Notes under the pieces: generated by a model | Seen by the model: only the letters and a program-made list of their open reading frames with translations | Database searches by the model: none | Told to the model about the DNA's origin: nothing | IMG/VR virus record: IMGVR_UViG_3300042868_011386 | Span: 1-64,000 of that record | DNA: 64,000 nt | Origin: a virus | Direction: 5' to 3' (one strand) | Position numbers and translations under genes: made by a program | In this document: in pieces, positions 37,690 to 48,160 of the stretch | Layout: every line of letters begins with the position of its first letter | Position numbering within the stretch: the first letter of the stretch is position 1

Positions 37690-38574
37690 ATGTCTAATGT
37701 TTCAAATCAATGGTGTGCTGAAAAATTAACTGGATTTTTAAAATCATCGGTTAAACCAGAAAGTGCAGATCTTCCTACTGACACAAGTAGTTTAACTAAT
37801 TGGTTAAATTGGCCTCTAGGCAAAGGAGCCAAATATATGACACAAATATCAAGTCCTAAAAATTTGTATAAAGGTGATATTATTATTAGAAGCGGTGCTG
37901 AAGACTATATTGCAGTTGTGTATGATGGCGGTCCAGTGTCAGGAACTTACAAAATTGCAGAATTTGACTATATTTCTAAAAAGATTGTTAAAAAAAGTAC
38001 TACTGGTCCAGTGGCATACATATTACGTATACGAGGCGCATATGGGGATCCAGGAATTACGAGTACTGCTGCTGATGGCAAAAAAGTTAGCAGACGATCA
38101 AGTTTTCTTGTAAGATCTGGTTCTGTAGCAGTTGACAATAGACTTATTGATATAATAGAAAGCGCTGGTATGGCTATGCCAGACGGTTATACTACTCAGT
38201 TAACTTCAGGTGTGAGACCAGGAGACTCTAGATTTCATGGTCGCGGAAAAGCAATTGATATACAACTATATCTAAATGGCAGATCATTGGGACGATATCA
38301 GGTTGCATCAGACTTTAGACATTATGAAATATTTGCGCAAAAAGCACGACAAATTCAAACTGCTAAATATCCAGAATTAAACGTTGCATTTAGGTTTGGT
38401 GGTTATTTTTCAGGAACCAGAGCAAACTATGGAGCATTAGACTCTATGCATTTTGATATTGGTGGTTCCGCTGGTCTAGGTACTGGTGGTGGGTCTTGGG
38501 CAAATGGTTTAACTTCTACTATGAGAAATTATTGGGCAGGCGTTACTAGCGTAGGCATGGGCGGAGCAGCATAA
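37690..38574 (+). CDS. Tail-associated M15-type peptidase
   Basis: The 294-aa protein has, after an N-terminal region of about 130 residues, LTSGVRPGDSRFHGRGKAIDIQ with His183 and Asp190, and MHFDIG with His254. This is the zinc triad of M15 D-Ala-D-Ala or L-Ala-D-Glu peptidases. It cuts peptide stems of peptidoglycan. Its place between spike genes indicates a virion-borne enzyme rather than a lysis enzyme. A Gly-rich C-terminus follows. Confidence 0.8.
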   Translation: MSNVSNQWCAEKLTGFLKSSVKPESADLPTDTSSLTNWLNWPLGKGAKYMTQISSPKNLYKGDIIIRSGAEDYIAVVYDGGPVSGTYKIAEFDYISKKIVKKSTTGPVAYILRIRGAYGDPGITSTAADGKKVSRRSSFLVRSGSVAVDNRLIDIIESAGMAMPDGYTTQLTSGVRPGDSRFHGRGKAIDIQLYLNGRSLGRYQVASDFRHYEIFAQKARQIQTAKYPELNVAFRFGGYFSGTRANYGALDSMHFDIGGSAGLGTGGGSWANGLTSTMRNYWAGVTSVGMGGAA

Positions 38575-38599
38575 GGCTTATATATAGAATAGATAAATT

Positions 38600-39454
38600 A
38601 TGTCAAATAGTAGTTTTAGCGCACCATACCCAACTTCTCAATCAGTATATCCATATAATAATGTGACGCAGTCACGTTCTGGACATGTCTTTGAAGTAGA
38701 CGACACTCTTGGACATGAACGCATAAAGGAAAAACATAAGTCTGGATCATATCGTGAAATACACGCAGATGGTTCAAGTACTGTAGTTATAGTTTCAAAG
38801 CATCATACAACTATTCACAGAGATGGAGAAGTTACTATTATTGGTAATGCTAAAGTTGATATAGGTGCCGCTGGATCAGTATCAAATGTAACAATCACCG
38901 TAAATGGTAATGTTAAAATGGAGGTAAAAGGCAATTATGAACAAACTGTTGAAGGCGAATATAAATTAAAATGTGGATCATATAAAAACGAAGTACTTGG
39001 TGATAAGGCCGAAAACGTTGTTGGCAAAAAAGATAGCATAATTGGTAATGGTGTAAACAACACTGTTCGAGCAGGTGGTATAAAAAGCATGGTTGTAGGT
39101 AGCTGTGAAAAAACCGTTCTTGGAGGATATACTGGAATATATACTGGTACGGCTGATACTACTGCACTCCTTGGAGTAAGTATGTCATCTCCAGCGGGAC
39201 CAGCCACAGTTGGAGGACTCTCGGCAGCTGTTGATAGCGCAACTACATTAAATATGACATCACTTGGATTGACAAATATGACTTCATCATTTACAAATAT
39301 AACTACTCCATTAGTTAGTGTGCTTGGAGGAGGAGTTGTGGCAGCTGGTGATCTTCGGGCTGGAGCTGGAACTACTGGGTTGTTAACTCACCTTCACCTT
39401 GGTGACGGATCCAAAGGGATTCCAACTCCTACTGTGCCTGGCGCCCTCGGATAA
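38600..39454 (+). CDS. Spike beta-helix protein (gp5 C-terminal-like)
   Basis: A 284-aa protein with FEVDDTLGHERIKEKHKSGSYREI and HTTIHRDGEVTIIGNAKVDI, as in gp5/gpV/VgrG spikes, followed by a series of short beta-helix repeats (VKGNYEQTVEGEYKL, VLGDKAENVVGKKDSIIGN). It ends with HLHLGDG near PTPTVPG, a likely tip region. It would form the membrane-piercing needle. Confidence 0.8.
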   Translation: MSNSSFSAPYPTSQSVYPYNNVTQSRSGHVFEVDDTLGHERIKEKHKSGSYREIHADGSSTVVIVSKHHTTIHRDGEVTIIGNAKVDIGAAGSVSNVTITVNGNVKMEVKGNYEQTVEGEYKLKCGSYKNEVLGDKAENVVGKKDSIIGNGVNNTVRAGGIKSMVVGSCEKTVLGGYTGIYTGTADTTALLGVSMSSPAGPATVGGLSAAVDSATTLNMTSLGLTNMTSSFTNITTPLVSVLGGGVVAAGDLRAGAGTTGLLTHLHLGDGSKGIPTPTVPGALG

Positions 39455-39475
39455 AAATGATACTAAACTAAAAAT

Positions 39476-42238
39476 ATGCCACTTACAATTTCAAATATTG
39501 CCGATCAAAACCTACTTGGCGTGGCAGAGTCTACTGGCCCACTTAGTTTCACAATTGCATATCCAGAAAATCCATCAGCGACATTTACAGTTAGCGCTAA
39601 CAGCAGTAATACCGGACTCGTCCCTATTGTAAATATTGTGTTTGGAGGAAGCGGAGCAAACCGTACAGTTACGGTGACACCTGTAAGCAGCAGAAAGGGT
39701 ACGGCAACAATCACAATCACTGCAACAGTAAGCGGCACCTCAGTTACTGCAGCAGAAACATTTTTATTTACAGCAAATCGCCCGTCGGTATATACCGATA
39801 CATATATGGATTGGACAGCTATAACTGGCCAAGTTGACACCTATTTGTATATAAATTTTAAGCCTGAAGTATTTAATAGCGAAACATTAACCTATCAAAA
39901 CTTTAAAGCACAACATCGCCCAATAGAATTAATCTATAACGGACAAACACGTTTTCAGGATCTAATAGAAAGCTTTACAATTGTTACTCAAGTTGGGGCA
40001 AATGGAATTAATAGAGCTCCATTTAATGTTGAAACTCCGGCTAATCCATATAATTATGGCACGACTGGACCAACAATGTTAAAAAGACGTCCATGGAGAG
40101 TTGAAATAATACCAGTAACAGACCCCGGTCTTACAGTTGATATACAATACGAGAGTAGAATGGCCGGCATTTCCAATGTTCCAAAGCGGGTTGGTCGCTA
40201 TGATATTACAATAAATGTCACATATGTTCGAAATTTACCAATAGTTTCATATCCTGATATTCAAAATGGGATATATCCAACACACTTACATAATGGCACA
40301 TATCGTGGTTTTTGGAGTAGTTATCAAGACAAACCAAGTACATTTCCAGTACAGGGTAATATATTTAATGAAATATCTTTTGATAACCCAATTTTTAATA
40401 ACAATGAAGATGCGCTAACTGAATTTCAGCTTGATAGGCTCAAGACAGAAACATTTTTGTATGATTTTAACACTCGAAGAGCTCCATACAAAGGCTATGG
40501 TGACCCATCTAAATATTTAGTAATACATCCACGCCCAATTGGAGCTACTTTTACTAAAACTGAATATGTGTATTATGGAAATACTCATGTTCCCGAATTT
40601 ATTACTGATCCGCAGATACTAGATGTTGACGACCCAAACTATCCAGGTAATATACCAGTTAGATTGACATATGCAAAGGCAAATGAGACGTCTCCAGATC
40701 TTTTTTCTGCATTGACTCCTCCAATTGAAGTTGGCACATACACTGTTACAGTAGAAGCAGTAGATTTAAACTATACTGGTTCAGTAACTCAAGAAATTAA
40801 AGTAGTTCCAGTTTCTCCCACTGCTGCACAAGCAGCTGCAGCTGAATATCAGGAAAAAGTGGATCTTTTTGAAGCAGAAGTAGTTTCTAACCCTAAAAAT
40901 AGTAGTTTAAGCAGTTCATCATATGTGTCATATTCTGAAAATGTATCAACATCAGACTTTATAAAAAGCGGTGTACTTTCATTTTTAGAGAAAAGTGATA
41001 TTCCAGCGCTTGGCACAGTAAAAACCCTTACTGAATGTGCACAAAATTTACCACAAAAATTAATGATTTTTGTTGCTGCAAAAATAGCAGCACTTATACT
41101 TAGTTATATTCCAGGAGTTGGCATTTTAAACCTGCTAACTTCAGTAATGGATCTTATCAAAAAGGTTCAACAGATACTGGCACTCATTGAGTTTGCCAAA
41201 GACAACCCATGGGCATTTGCAAATATGGTTCTTGAGGCTACAGGCGCCTATACTGCATTGGGAAATTTTGCAAATGAACAAATTGACGCTCTTAAATCAC
41301 AGTTTCCAGGCATTACTGAAGGAGTTGGTGATGTCGCTGGATTTGTAAAAGACGTCGCGAATGGACTTGTTGATATTTGTAATGCAGTTGATATTAATGG
41401 CAATCCACTTGCTAAGTATATAAAGGCTGACAATACAAAAACACCAGAGGCAATTGTATCATTTATTCCAGCTACTTCGCGCCAACCTATTGAGGCAAAA
41501 GGTAAGTATGACCTCTTTCAATTTAGGTTAAGAGACGCATTAAATAAAGACACAGATAAAATTAATACTTTAACTACTGAAGGAAACACTGCTGGTTTAC
41601 AGGAATATGTTTCAATGCTTACGGCAGTGCATGAACTTGCCTATAACTATCATGACCGCATCTCCGCGACTGGTGCTGGATCTGGCTTGTTGAGTGGAAG
41701 CAGTACAACATCTGATGGTTTGGATTCAGTCTATAATATACTCAGCGAGGCGACTGGCATACTCTCTAGTGTATATCCACAAAATTCTGGCACAACAAAC
41801 ATTACGTCAACAGATGCAAGTGGGAGTAAAAAGAAAAGTGGTCTTTCAGTAGATTCATTGAATTCTGGTCTTGGAGCAGCTGCAAATGTAGTTAAAGGCA
41901 TTAGTAGTGGAGTAGGATCAGTTGGAAGTTTCTTATCTGGAGAAACTGGGTTTTCTTTAACCGGTCTTAAAAATGAGTTTAATTATTTTGCAAAAGAAAC
42001 TTTATTGAAAAACCCAGCATGGTCATCAGAAACAGTTAACGAATACAACAAGCGCGTAAATAAAATAAAATACGAAATGGAAAATAACTCTGAAGCAATA
42101 CGTAATAACCCTGCAAATGCGGGGGTGTCTGCTGCCTCAAGTATAAACTCTGCCTCCTCATCTTCTGGCTCTTCCTTTTTAAATAGTATAAGTTCGTTTG
42201 CCAGTTCTCCACTTGCTGGTTCATTTTTAAACAAATAA
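39476..42238 (+). CDS. Large baseplate-region structural protein
   Basis: A 920-aa protein. Residues 1-105 look like Ig-type or cadherin-like beta repeats (FTVSANSSNTGLVPIVNIVFGG), and another beta domain covers about 330-450. Residues about 500-640 are helical and hydrophobic (LMIFVAAKIAALILSYIPGVGILNLL), and the C-terminus is Ser-rich. No named family recognised. Its position in the hub-to-wedge operon suggests a virion component. Confidence 0.68.
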   Translation: MPLTISNIADQNLLGVAESTGPLSFTIAYPENPSATFTVSANSSNTGLVPIVNIVFGGSGANRTVTVTPVSSRKGTATITITATVSGTSVTAAETFLFTANRPSVYTDTYMDWTAITGQVDTYLYINFKPEVFNSETLTYQNFKAQHRPIELIYNGQTRFQDLIESFTIVTQVGANGINRAPFNVETPANPYNYGTTGPTMLKRRPWRVEIIPVTDPGLTVDIQYESRMAGISNVPKRVGRYDITINVTYVRNLPIVSYPDIQNGIYPTHLHNGTYRGFWSSYQDKPSTFPVQGNIFNEISFDNPIFNNNEDALTEFQLDRLKTETFLYDFNTRRAPYKGYGDPSKYLVIHPRPIGATFTKTEYVYYGNTHVPEFITDPQILDVDDPNYPGNIPVRLTYAKANETSPDLFSALTPPIEVGTYTVTVEAVDLNYTGSVTQEIKVVPVSPTAAQAAAAEYQEKVDLFEAEVVSNPKNSSLSSSSYVSYSENVSTSDFIKSGVLSFLEKSDIPALGTVKTLTECAQNLPQKLMIFVAAKIAALILSYIPGVGILNLLTSVMDLIKKVQQILALIEFAKDNPWAFANMVLEATGAYTALGNFANEQIDALKSQFPGITEGVGDVAGFVKDVANGLVDICNAVDINGNPLAKYIKADNTKTPEAIVSFIPATSRQPIEAKGKYDLFQFRLRDALNKDTDKINTLTTEGNTAGLQEYVSMLTAVHELAYNYHDRISATGAGSGLLSGSSTTSDGLDSVYNILSEATGILSSVYPQNSGTTNITSTDASGSKKKSGLSVDSLNSGLGAAANVVKGISSGVGSVGSFLSGETGFSLTGLKNEFNYFAKETLLKNPAWSSETVNEYNKRVNKIKYEMENNSEAIRNNPANAGVSAASSINSASSSSGSSFLNSISSFASSPLAGSFLNK

Positions 42239-42255
42239 CTCGTCGACTATATTTG

Positions 42256-42263
42256 TATAAATA
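42256..42263 (+). promoter_or_regulatory. T4-like late promoter
   Basis: TATAAATA four bases before the gp25 start codon. Confidence 0.65.
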
Positions 42264-42267
42264 GAAT

Positions 42268-42699
42268 ATGAGCCGCAACCTGTCTGACTATAATGATTCT
42301 AGAACGACAGTGGTGTCTAGAAAAAATTTATATTCGGATATTGATAATGCCTTTGCGATACACCCGATCTATAATGACATCTTACCAATTACTGACATTG
42401 ACTCAATAAAGCAAAGTTTAAAAAACTTACTATTGACAAACCGCTATGATCGTTGTTTTCAACCTGATGTTTATTCGGACGTAACTGCACTATTATTTGA
42501 ACAGGTCGATATTTTTTCTGAAATTGAATTAAAGGAAAAAATAGAAAACATAATTGATCAGTATGAACCACGAATAAGCGACTATGAAGTCATAGTTTCA
42601 GATGATTCTGAAAAAAATGCCTATCGAGTTTCTATTAAGTTTGAAACTTCATATGATTCATCTTCTGAAATAGTAATATATTTAACTCGTATACGATAA
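42268..42699 (+). CDS. 25: Baseplate wedge gp25
   Basis: A 143-aa protein with LKNLLLTNRYDRCFQPDVYSDVTALLFE and QYEPRISDYEVIVS, containing the conserved EPR core of gp25/gpW wedge proteins (T4 gp25 is 132 aa). Overlaps gp6 by one base. Confidence 0.9.
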   Translation: MSRNLSDYNDSRTTVVSRKNLYSDIDNAFAIHPIYNDILPITDIDSIKQSLKNLLLTNRYDRCFQPDVYSDVTALLFEQVDIFSEIELKEKIENIIDQYEPRISDYEVIVSDDSEKNAYRVSIKFETSYDSSSEIVIYLTRIR

Positions 42700-44579
42700 T
42701 GGAAATTCCTACACAATCAGTAGCAGTCACAGAATTAGATTTTGATGCGATAAAAGCATCTTTGATAGATTATTTTAAAACACAAGAGAGTCCATTTAAA
42801 GACTGGGACTATACTGGTTCTGGTTTAAATTTATTGATAGATGTACTTTCCCATAATACTCATTATAATGCGTTACTCGCGCATATGGCCGTAAATGAAA
42901 GTTTTATAGATTCGGCCCAACTTCGTCAAAACGTTGTATCTGCTGCAAAACTAATTGGATACACTCCACGTAGCGCAGTTGCTGCAAAAGCAACAATTGC
43001 CTGCAGTTTGCCTCCTCGTATTGACTCAATAAATGAATATGTAATACCAGCGGGTTCACTATTTTCTTCAAACATAACTGATCGTACTAAAAACAGAGGT
43101 TATAGATTTACTAATTTAAATGATATTATTTGCAGCAAAAATTCAAATGGTTTATTGGCTGCAAATAACGTTGAAATATATCAAGGCGAAATTGTAACAA
43201 AGCGAATTCAAATAAATTCTGCTCAAAGTAATAATGAGTATATTATAGACGATAAAAATATAGATTTAAATACTTTAAAAGTAGCTGTATTTCAAAATGG
43301 ACGGTCAGAAATAAATGAAGTATATTCTAGATTTTCTGACATAAATGCAGTTGATAGGTCAACTCCAATTTATTTTATATATGAAAATTATAATGGAAAC
43401 TATGTAATATCATTTGGTAATGGAGTATTTGGTAAAAGGCCAGATAATCTTAACATTTTAGAACTTAGTTATTTGGTTACTGATGGTGTTGGCTCAAACG
43501 GATCAAATATATTTTCATATTCAAGTTCATTTGACTCTACTAAAATTACTAAGGTTGATATATTTACTATAAATCGTGCACTTGGTGGCGCTGATCAAGA
43601 ATCAACAAGTAGTATAAAATATAACGCCCCGTTACAATATATTTCTCAAAATCGCGCTGTAACTGCAGATGATTATAAAACGTTAATACACGGAAAATTT
43701 CCAAACGTAAAATCCATATCTGTGTGGGGTGGGGAAGAAAATGAACCTCCTCAGTATGGTAAAGTTTTTGTATCAATTAGAAAAAATAAAGACCTCAATT
43801 ATACGTCTGACTTTTTAACCTATGAAGAAAAACAAGAAGTGCTATCATACTTAAGTGACAAAAAAGTACTTTCAATATTTCCTGAAATAGTTGATCCAGA
43901 ATATGTAAATATTGTTCTTGACGTGCTCTTTAAATATAACCGTAACCTTACTACATATACAAAGATACAACTTGAAAATAAAGTTAAAGAAACAATAAGC
44001 GAGTTTAATACACAATATTTAGATTCATTTGATGGTGTGTTTCGTCATTCATTTTTAACAAAAACTATTGACAACTCAAATCCTTCAATATTAAACTCTC
44101 ATGTGAGAATTTATATTTCTAAAAGTGCTGAACTGCTTGCTGATTCTCCAGAAAAAATAACTTTAAAATATGGTGTTCCGCTTACAGTTGACAATGACGT
44201 TACAATTATAAATTCAACTGGATGGGACTATAATGGCATAACATACTATATTGGCGACACAAAGGATGACACATCAAGTGATGTGCGCTCACTATTCATA
44301 TATTATTATGACTCAAATAATATACCAATTGTAAAAGAAAGAAATGTTGGTAAAATAACATTAAGCACCGGAATATTAGAATTAAGTCCTCTATTTACAG
44401 ATGAAAATGTCACACTAACATTAGATCTTATACCACTTTCAAATGATCTTGCTCCAAAACGCAATCAACTTATACAAATTGACTCTTCAAGATTAAACGT
44501 CTATGGTGAAGTTGATGCAATTGCGGTTGGTGGATCAAATCGTTCAGTAGAATACACAACATTTAGTAGAGACCGTTAA
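42699..44579 (+). CDS. 6: Baseplate wedge gp6
   Basis: A 626-aa protein (T4 gp6 is 660) with FKDWDYTGSGLNLLIDVLSHNTHYNALLAHMAVNESFIDSAQLRQNVVSAA, a clear gp6/gpJ-type wedge signature. It forms the iris-like ring that opens at infection. Follows gp25 as in T4-like phages. Confidence 0.92.
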   Translation: MEIPTQSVAVTELDFDAIKASLIDYFKTQESPFKDWDYTGSGLNLLIDVLSHNTHYNALLAHMAVNESFIDSAQLRQNVVSAAKLIGYTPRSAVAAKATIACSLPPRIDSINEYVIPAGSLFSSNITDRTKNRGYRFTNLNDIICSKNSNGLLAANNVEIYQGEIVTKRIQINSAQSNNEYIIDDKNIDLNTLKVAVFQNGRSEINEVYSRFSDINAVDRSTPIYFIYENYNGNYVISFGNGVFGKRPDNLNILELSYLVTDGVGSNGSNIFSYSSSFDSTKITKVDIFTINRALGGADQESTSSIKYNAPLQYISQNRAVTADDYKTLIHGKFPNVKSISVWGGEENEPPQYGKVFVSIRKNKDLNYTSDFLTYEEKQEVLSYLSDKKVLSIFPEIVDPEYVNIVLDVLFKYNRNLTTYTKIQLENKVKETISEFNTQYLDSFDGVFRHSFLTKTIDNSNPSILNSHVRIYISKSAELLADSPEKITLKYGVPLTVDNDVTIINSTGWDYNGITYYIGDTKDDTSSDVRSLFIYYYDSNNIPIVKERNVGKITLSTGILELSPLFTDENVTLTLDLIPLSNDLAPKRNQLIQIDSSRLNVYGEVDAIAVGGSNRSVEYTTFSRDR

Positions 44580-44581
44580 GC

Positions 44582-47122
44582 ATGCTCCTAAGTATAGCAA
44601 ATTCTCGTCCGCGTAATATGGAATCCATTGGGGTGGAGGGACTCTATCCGTCGTCTTTACGAGAGTCAGCATCCTCACTTATCGGGTTTATTGAACAATA
44701 CTATAATTATTTGAATAGTGTCGGACTCCCTTCAAACGAGATTGCAAACATCACTCGCGACAAAGACATTGATATTGTATCAAATAAATATTTGACTGAA
44801 ATACAAAGTCTTATTGCACGAAATATACCAAATAGTCGTGCAGTTGATAAGGTTACACTTTATCGAATTATTATACAGTATTATCGTACGCGTGGTTCAG
44901 AAGATAGTATACATACATTTTTTAAACTTTTCTTTGATGAAATTGTAGATATATTTTACCCGCGAAACTATTTGTTTGACCTGTCTGGTGGATCTGGAAA
45001 ATGGGCACCGCTTGATATACCTTCTCTCAGCGAGGTGTATACAAATCCAAATAAAGCTACATTAGAAATAATATCAGACTATAAAATAGGTCCATTTCCG
45101 TTTTCGGCAAAAGCACCATATGCAATAATTTTGCAGGCAATTAGCAGGAATGTATGGACTTATAATGGTATTACAAAGGAAGTTAATTTACCTTATGTTG
45201 AACGCATAAATATATCTTCACAAGGGCAACCTCCAGTATTTAGGTGGTTGTACAAATATGGAAATGAGTTTGAGTTGTATAGTACTAATGATACAACTTG
45301 GCCTGATGAAGCGCAATGGCAAACGATTTCTCGTAATATTGAAAATTCTACAATTGGTACTACTGGCATTTCTCTTCTTGAATCTCAATCATTTTCTTTT
45401 TTGGAAAATAACACACTTGTTTTACTAGAAAATGGACAAGAGAATGAGGTAGTAACTACAAAAAATATACAACATGACACTGTAGAAATAATACCAATAC
45501 TTCCAACATTTGAACCAGAATTAGTACTTGATGAAAGTATTACTGGTCAAAACTTTATTGATGAGTCTATACTAGCAAATGAAATAGTCAGTGAAAGAAT
45601 AATTATTCTTGGAGACGATGATATTGACATTTCGCTCTATGGCTTAACTACAGAAGAAGAAGAATATTTACTTATTGAAAGAGGAGGAGAGCCAAATACA
45701 AATGCTCTTGTAGTTGAAAGCGGGTCTCGTGATGAAAAATTTATTACTATTCTTGACAGCAAAAATATTGAATATTATCATCTATTTAGCATAGAAGCAT
45801 TTCCACGTTACACAACAAAAATTGGAGATCTTGTTCATTCACTCGAGGATGTTATAAATCCAACGATCAATGCGCAATTTTTACAATCAAAAGTTTATCG
45901 CTCTACGGATTTGGATCCAATATTATGGGTTGAAATTGACAAGAATATAGATGTTTGGAGTTATGCTGATAACAAGTCATTTGCCTCTGACTTATATAAG
46001 TTGCATGATGGCGAATATTGGCAAAAATATTCTTATCGCATACGCAGTATGCTTCCTCAAGAAGACTGGGTAAATGACTATTTACGATTTATGCATCCAG
46101 CTGGTTTAAAACTTTTTAGCGCAATACTGTATGAGTTTGTATCTCGTACTGCATGGAATAATACAATTGATTATATTGCAAAAAGACCACAAGACAGCTA
46201 TCTTTGGTTAAATGCGTATGAACCGCCAGTTGTTGGTTATCATACGCCTCGTTATCAGCCTGGATGGTTAACTGGAAACGAGCGTTTACTTACTATTATT
46301 CTAGAATATCTTAAGAGCAGTGGAAGCGAAGATGATTTTATCCGATTAATACGGCTTATCATCAAAATTTTTACACAAAGCACCAATCCGCGAAATAAAA
46401 ATATACACACTGAATATCAAAGATGGTTAAAATATCTTGATCCTAATGAACTTATAGCTGGGTATGCGGATAAAACAATTGATGAGGCAAACTCTCCATG
46501 GACAGACACCTCACGAGCTTTATTTAGTAATATTTCGTCATTTATCAGTTTTAAATTTAAAGATCCTTCTTATTATCCATGGTTCTATAGTGAGTTAATA
46601 CCACTAGATCCATCATATGAAGACACTGACGATAATTATAATGAAGCGACTATAAGTTCGTTTGATATAGAAATGACACCGTATAATAATAGCACGCTTG
46701 AAGATAGAGAGCCTCTAGTATATGGATATGTACTTGAGGCTCAAAATGATGATGACTTTATAACTGAAAACAGCAGTGGTAGGTTTATTACTGAAGGTCA
46801 ACCAGATATAAAAACAGTAATAAGTTTACTCTCTAATAAATCTACGGTAAAAGAAAACGAAACTGTACGTTTCTATGCATTGACAAAAAATATACCAGAA
46901 GGAACAACTCTTTACTGGAGTGTTTCACAACCAAATATCTATCCTCAGTCTGGTACAACAATTGTAAAAAATGAAGTAGCTGTTTTTAAAGCATTGCCTC
47001 TCATAAATTTTACAACTGGTGCACCTCAAACCTTTACCGCAACTCTTCGTCAGGGCGGTCCTGAAGGTCAAGTGCTCGTTAATAGTTTGCCGGTTACTGT
47101 AAATAATAATGTAGAGATATAG
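44582..47122 (+). CDS. Baseplate wedge protein (gp7 position)
   Basis: An 846-aa protein with FIEQYYNYLNSVGLPSNEIANI and YYRTRGSEDSIHTFFKLFFDEIVDIFYPRNYLFDLSGG. A similar RGSEDDFIRLIRLIIKIF segment recurs near residue 580, so this domain may be duplicated. The C-terminal 110 residues resemble an Ig-like domain (LSNKSTVKENETVRFYALT). The gp7 role is inferred from position after gp6; T4 gp7 is 1032 aa and sequence similarity is not evident to me. Confidence 0.68.
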   Translation: MLLSIANSRPRNMESIGVEGLYPSSLRESASSLIGFIEQYYNYLNSVGLPSNEIANITRDKDIDIVSNKYLTEIQSLIARNIPNSRAVDKVTLYRIIIQYYRTRGSEDSIHTFFKLFFDEIVDIFYPRNYLFDLSGGSGKWAPLDIPSLSEVYTNPNKATLEIISDYKIGPFPFSAKAPYAIILQAISRNVWTYNGITKEVNLPYVERINISSQGQPPVFRWLYKYGNEFELYSTNDTTWPDEAQWQTISRNIENSTIGTTGISLLESQSFSFLENNTLVLLENGQENEVVTTKNIQHDTVEIIPILPTFEPELVLDESITGQNFIDESILANEIVSERIIILGDDDIDISLYGLTTEEEEYLLIERGGEPNTNALVVESGSRDEKFITILDSKNIEYYHLFSIEAFPRYTTKIGDLVHSLEDVINPTINAQFLQSKVYRSTDLDPILWVEIDKNIDVWSYADNKSFASDLYKLHDGEYWQKYSYRIRSMLPQEDWVNDYLRFMHPAGLKLFSAILYEFVSRTAWNNTIDYIAKRPQDSYLWLNAYEPPVVGYHTPRYQPGWLTGNERLLTIILEYLKSSGSEDDFIRLIRLIIKIFTQSTNPRNKNIHTEYQRWLKYLDPNELIAGYADKTIDEANSPWTDTSRALFSNISSFISFKFKDPSYYPWFYSELIPLDPSYEDTDDNYNEATISSFDIEMTPYNNSTLEDREPLVYGYVLEAQNDDDFITENSSGRFITEGQPDIKTVISLLSNKSTVKENETVRFYALTKNIPEGTTLYWSVSQPNIYPQSGTTIVKNEVAVFKALPLINFTTGAPQTFTATLRQGGPEGQVLVNSLPVTVNNNVEI

Positions 47123-47202
47123 AGATACCAACATACTCAATAACATCAAACACAAATAGTTAATAGCGGTGAAAGTGTCTCACACACCTATTCATAAGAT
47201 AA

Positions 47203-47210
47203 TATAAATA
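47203..47210 (+). promoter_or_regulatory. T4-like late promoter before fibre genes
   Basis: TATAAATA six bases before the first fibre gene. The 94-base gap before it shows nothing else. Confidence 0.65.
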
Positions 47211-47216
47211 TAGTAT

Positions 47217-48026
47217 ATGCCTGACGTAAAATTTTCACAACTTACCGCAATAACAGCAGCGCAGCCAGCTGATTATATACCAATTGTTGATGTTTCTAAT
47301 CAATTTATGTCAGAAAATGGAAGCAACGCAATTATAACTGTTGGTGATCTTACCTCTTCATTTTTTGATGGTTTAGGAGATGGTTCAATAAGCATTTCTA
47401 AACTAGAAGCAAACCCAACCTTTACTGGCAATGTAATATTGCCGAGTACAACTACTATTGGCAGTGTAAATAGTACAGAAATTGGTTTCTTGTCTGGTTT
47501 ACGAAACAACGTTCAATATCAACTTGATAACCCATACTTTAATAACGGCACTGTAATACTTGGTCCTGGTATGGCTTCATCGGCTCCTCTAAAAATTAGT
47601 CCTGGTACTAATACAACAACGCTAACTTCTGGCAACATAGAATTTGACGGAACAAAGTTGTATGTTACAAATAGCACACCTACGCGTCAAGCACTTGCTA
47701 CAGAATCGTTTGTCACTGTGGCCAATTTACATGTTGTAGTTAACACCTCTGCGTCAACGCTCACTATAACTCAAGCCGATAACAATGAGTATATACGATG
47801 CTCTGCGGCAGGCGGTACTGCAATAACACTGGATGGATCTGGTGCATGGACAGTAGGCATGACAGTGACACTTCGACGTACTACCAGTGCTGGTGCATTA
47901 ACATTAACTACTTCAAATGCAACAATAAATGACAATGATATTGCAAATGTTTTAGGCGGAGACACATTTGCATTAAAATGTGTTGATGTTACCAGTCCTA
48001 CAAATAAGGTATTTGATTTTATTTAA
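47217..48026 (+). CDS. Tail-fibre protein 1
   Basis: A 269-aa protein with the N-terminal pattern KFSQLTAITAAQPADYIPIVDVS shared with the next two fibre genes. It also has the module NPTFTGNVILPSTTTIGSVNSTEIGFLSGLRNNVQYQLD (about 60-100) that recurs in both neighbours. The C-terminus is a small beta domain (GTAITLDGSGAWTVGMTVTLRR). The shared N-terminus probably attaches it to the baseplate. Confidence 0.75.
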   Translation: MPDVKFSQLTAITAAQPADYIPIVDVSNQFMSENGSNAIITVGDLTSSFFDGLGDGSISISKLEANPTFTGNVILPSTTTIGSVNSTEIGFLSGLRNNVQYQLDNPYFNNGTVILGPGMASSAPLKISPGTNTTTLTSGNIEFDGTKLYVTNSTPTRQALATESFVTVANLHVVVNTSASTLTITQADNNEYIRCSAAGGTAITLDGSGAWTVGMTVTLRRTTSAGALTLTTSNATINDNDIANVLGGDTFALKCVDVTSPTNKVFDFI

Positions 48027-48029
48027 TAT

Positions 48030-48143
48030 ATGTTATTATCTACATTAAAAAGGAAACGTCGTCGTCGCGGTAATAACGGTAATAGTGGTAGTAATGGTAA
48101 TCAAATTATCCATACTACTACTACTACTACTACTTTTGATTAA
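48030..48143 (+). CDS. Short basic peptide with threonine run
   Basis: A 37-aa reading frame, MLLSTLKRKRRRRGNNGN..., then seven threonines encoded by (ACT)7 at about 48113-48133. It starts three bases after the previous stop and ends just before a late promoter. The poly-Arg and Asn/Gly composition is unusual. Translation is uncertain. Confidence 0.4.
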   Translation: MLLSTLKRKRRRRGNNGNSGSNGNQIIHTTTTTTTFD

Positions 48144-48152
48144 TGTGTGTCG

Positions 48153-48160
48153 TATAAATA
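48153..48160 (+). promoter_or_regulatory. T4-like late promoter
   Basis: TATAAATA seven bases before ATG 48168. Confidence 0.65.
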
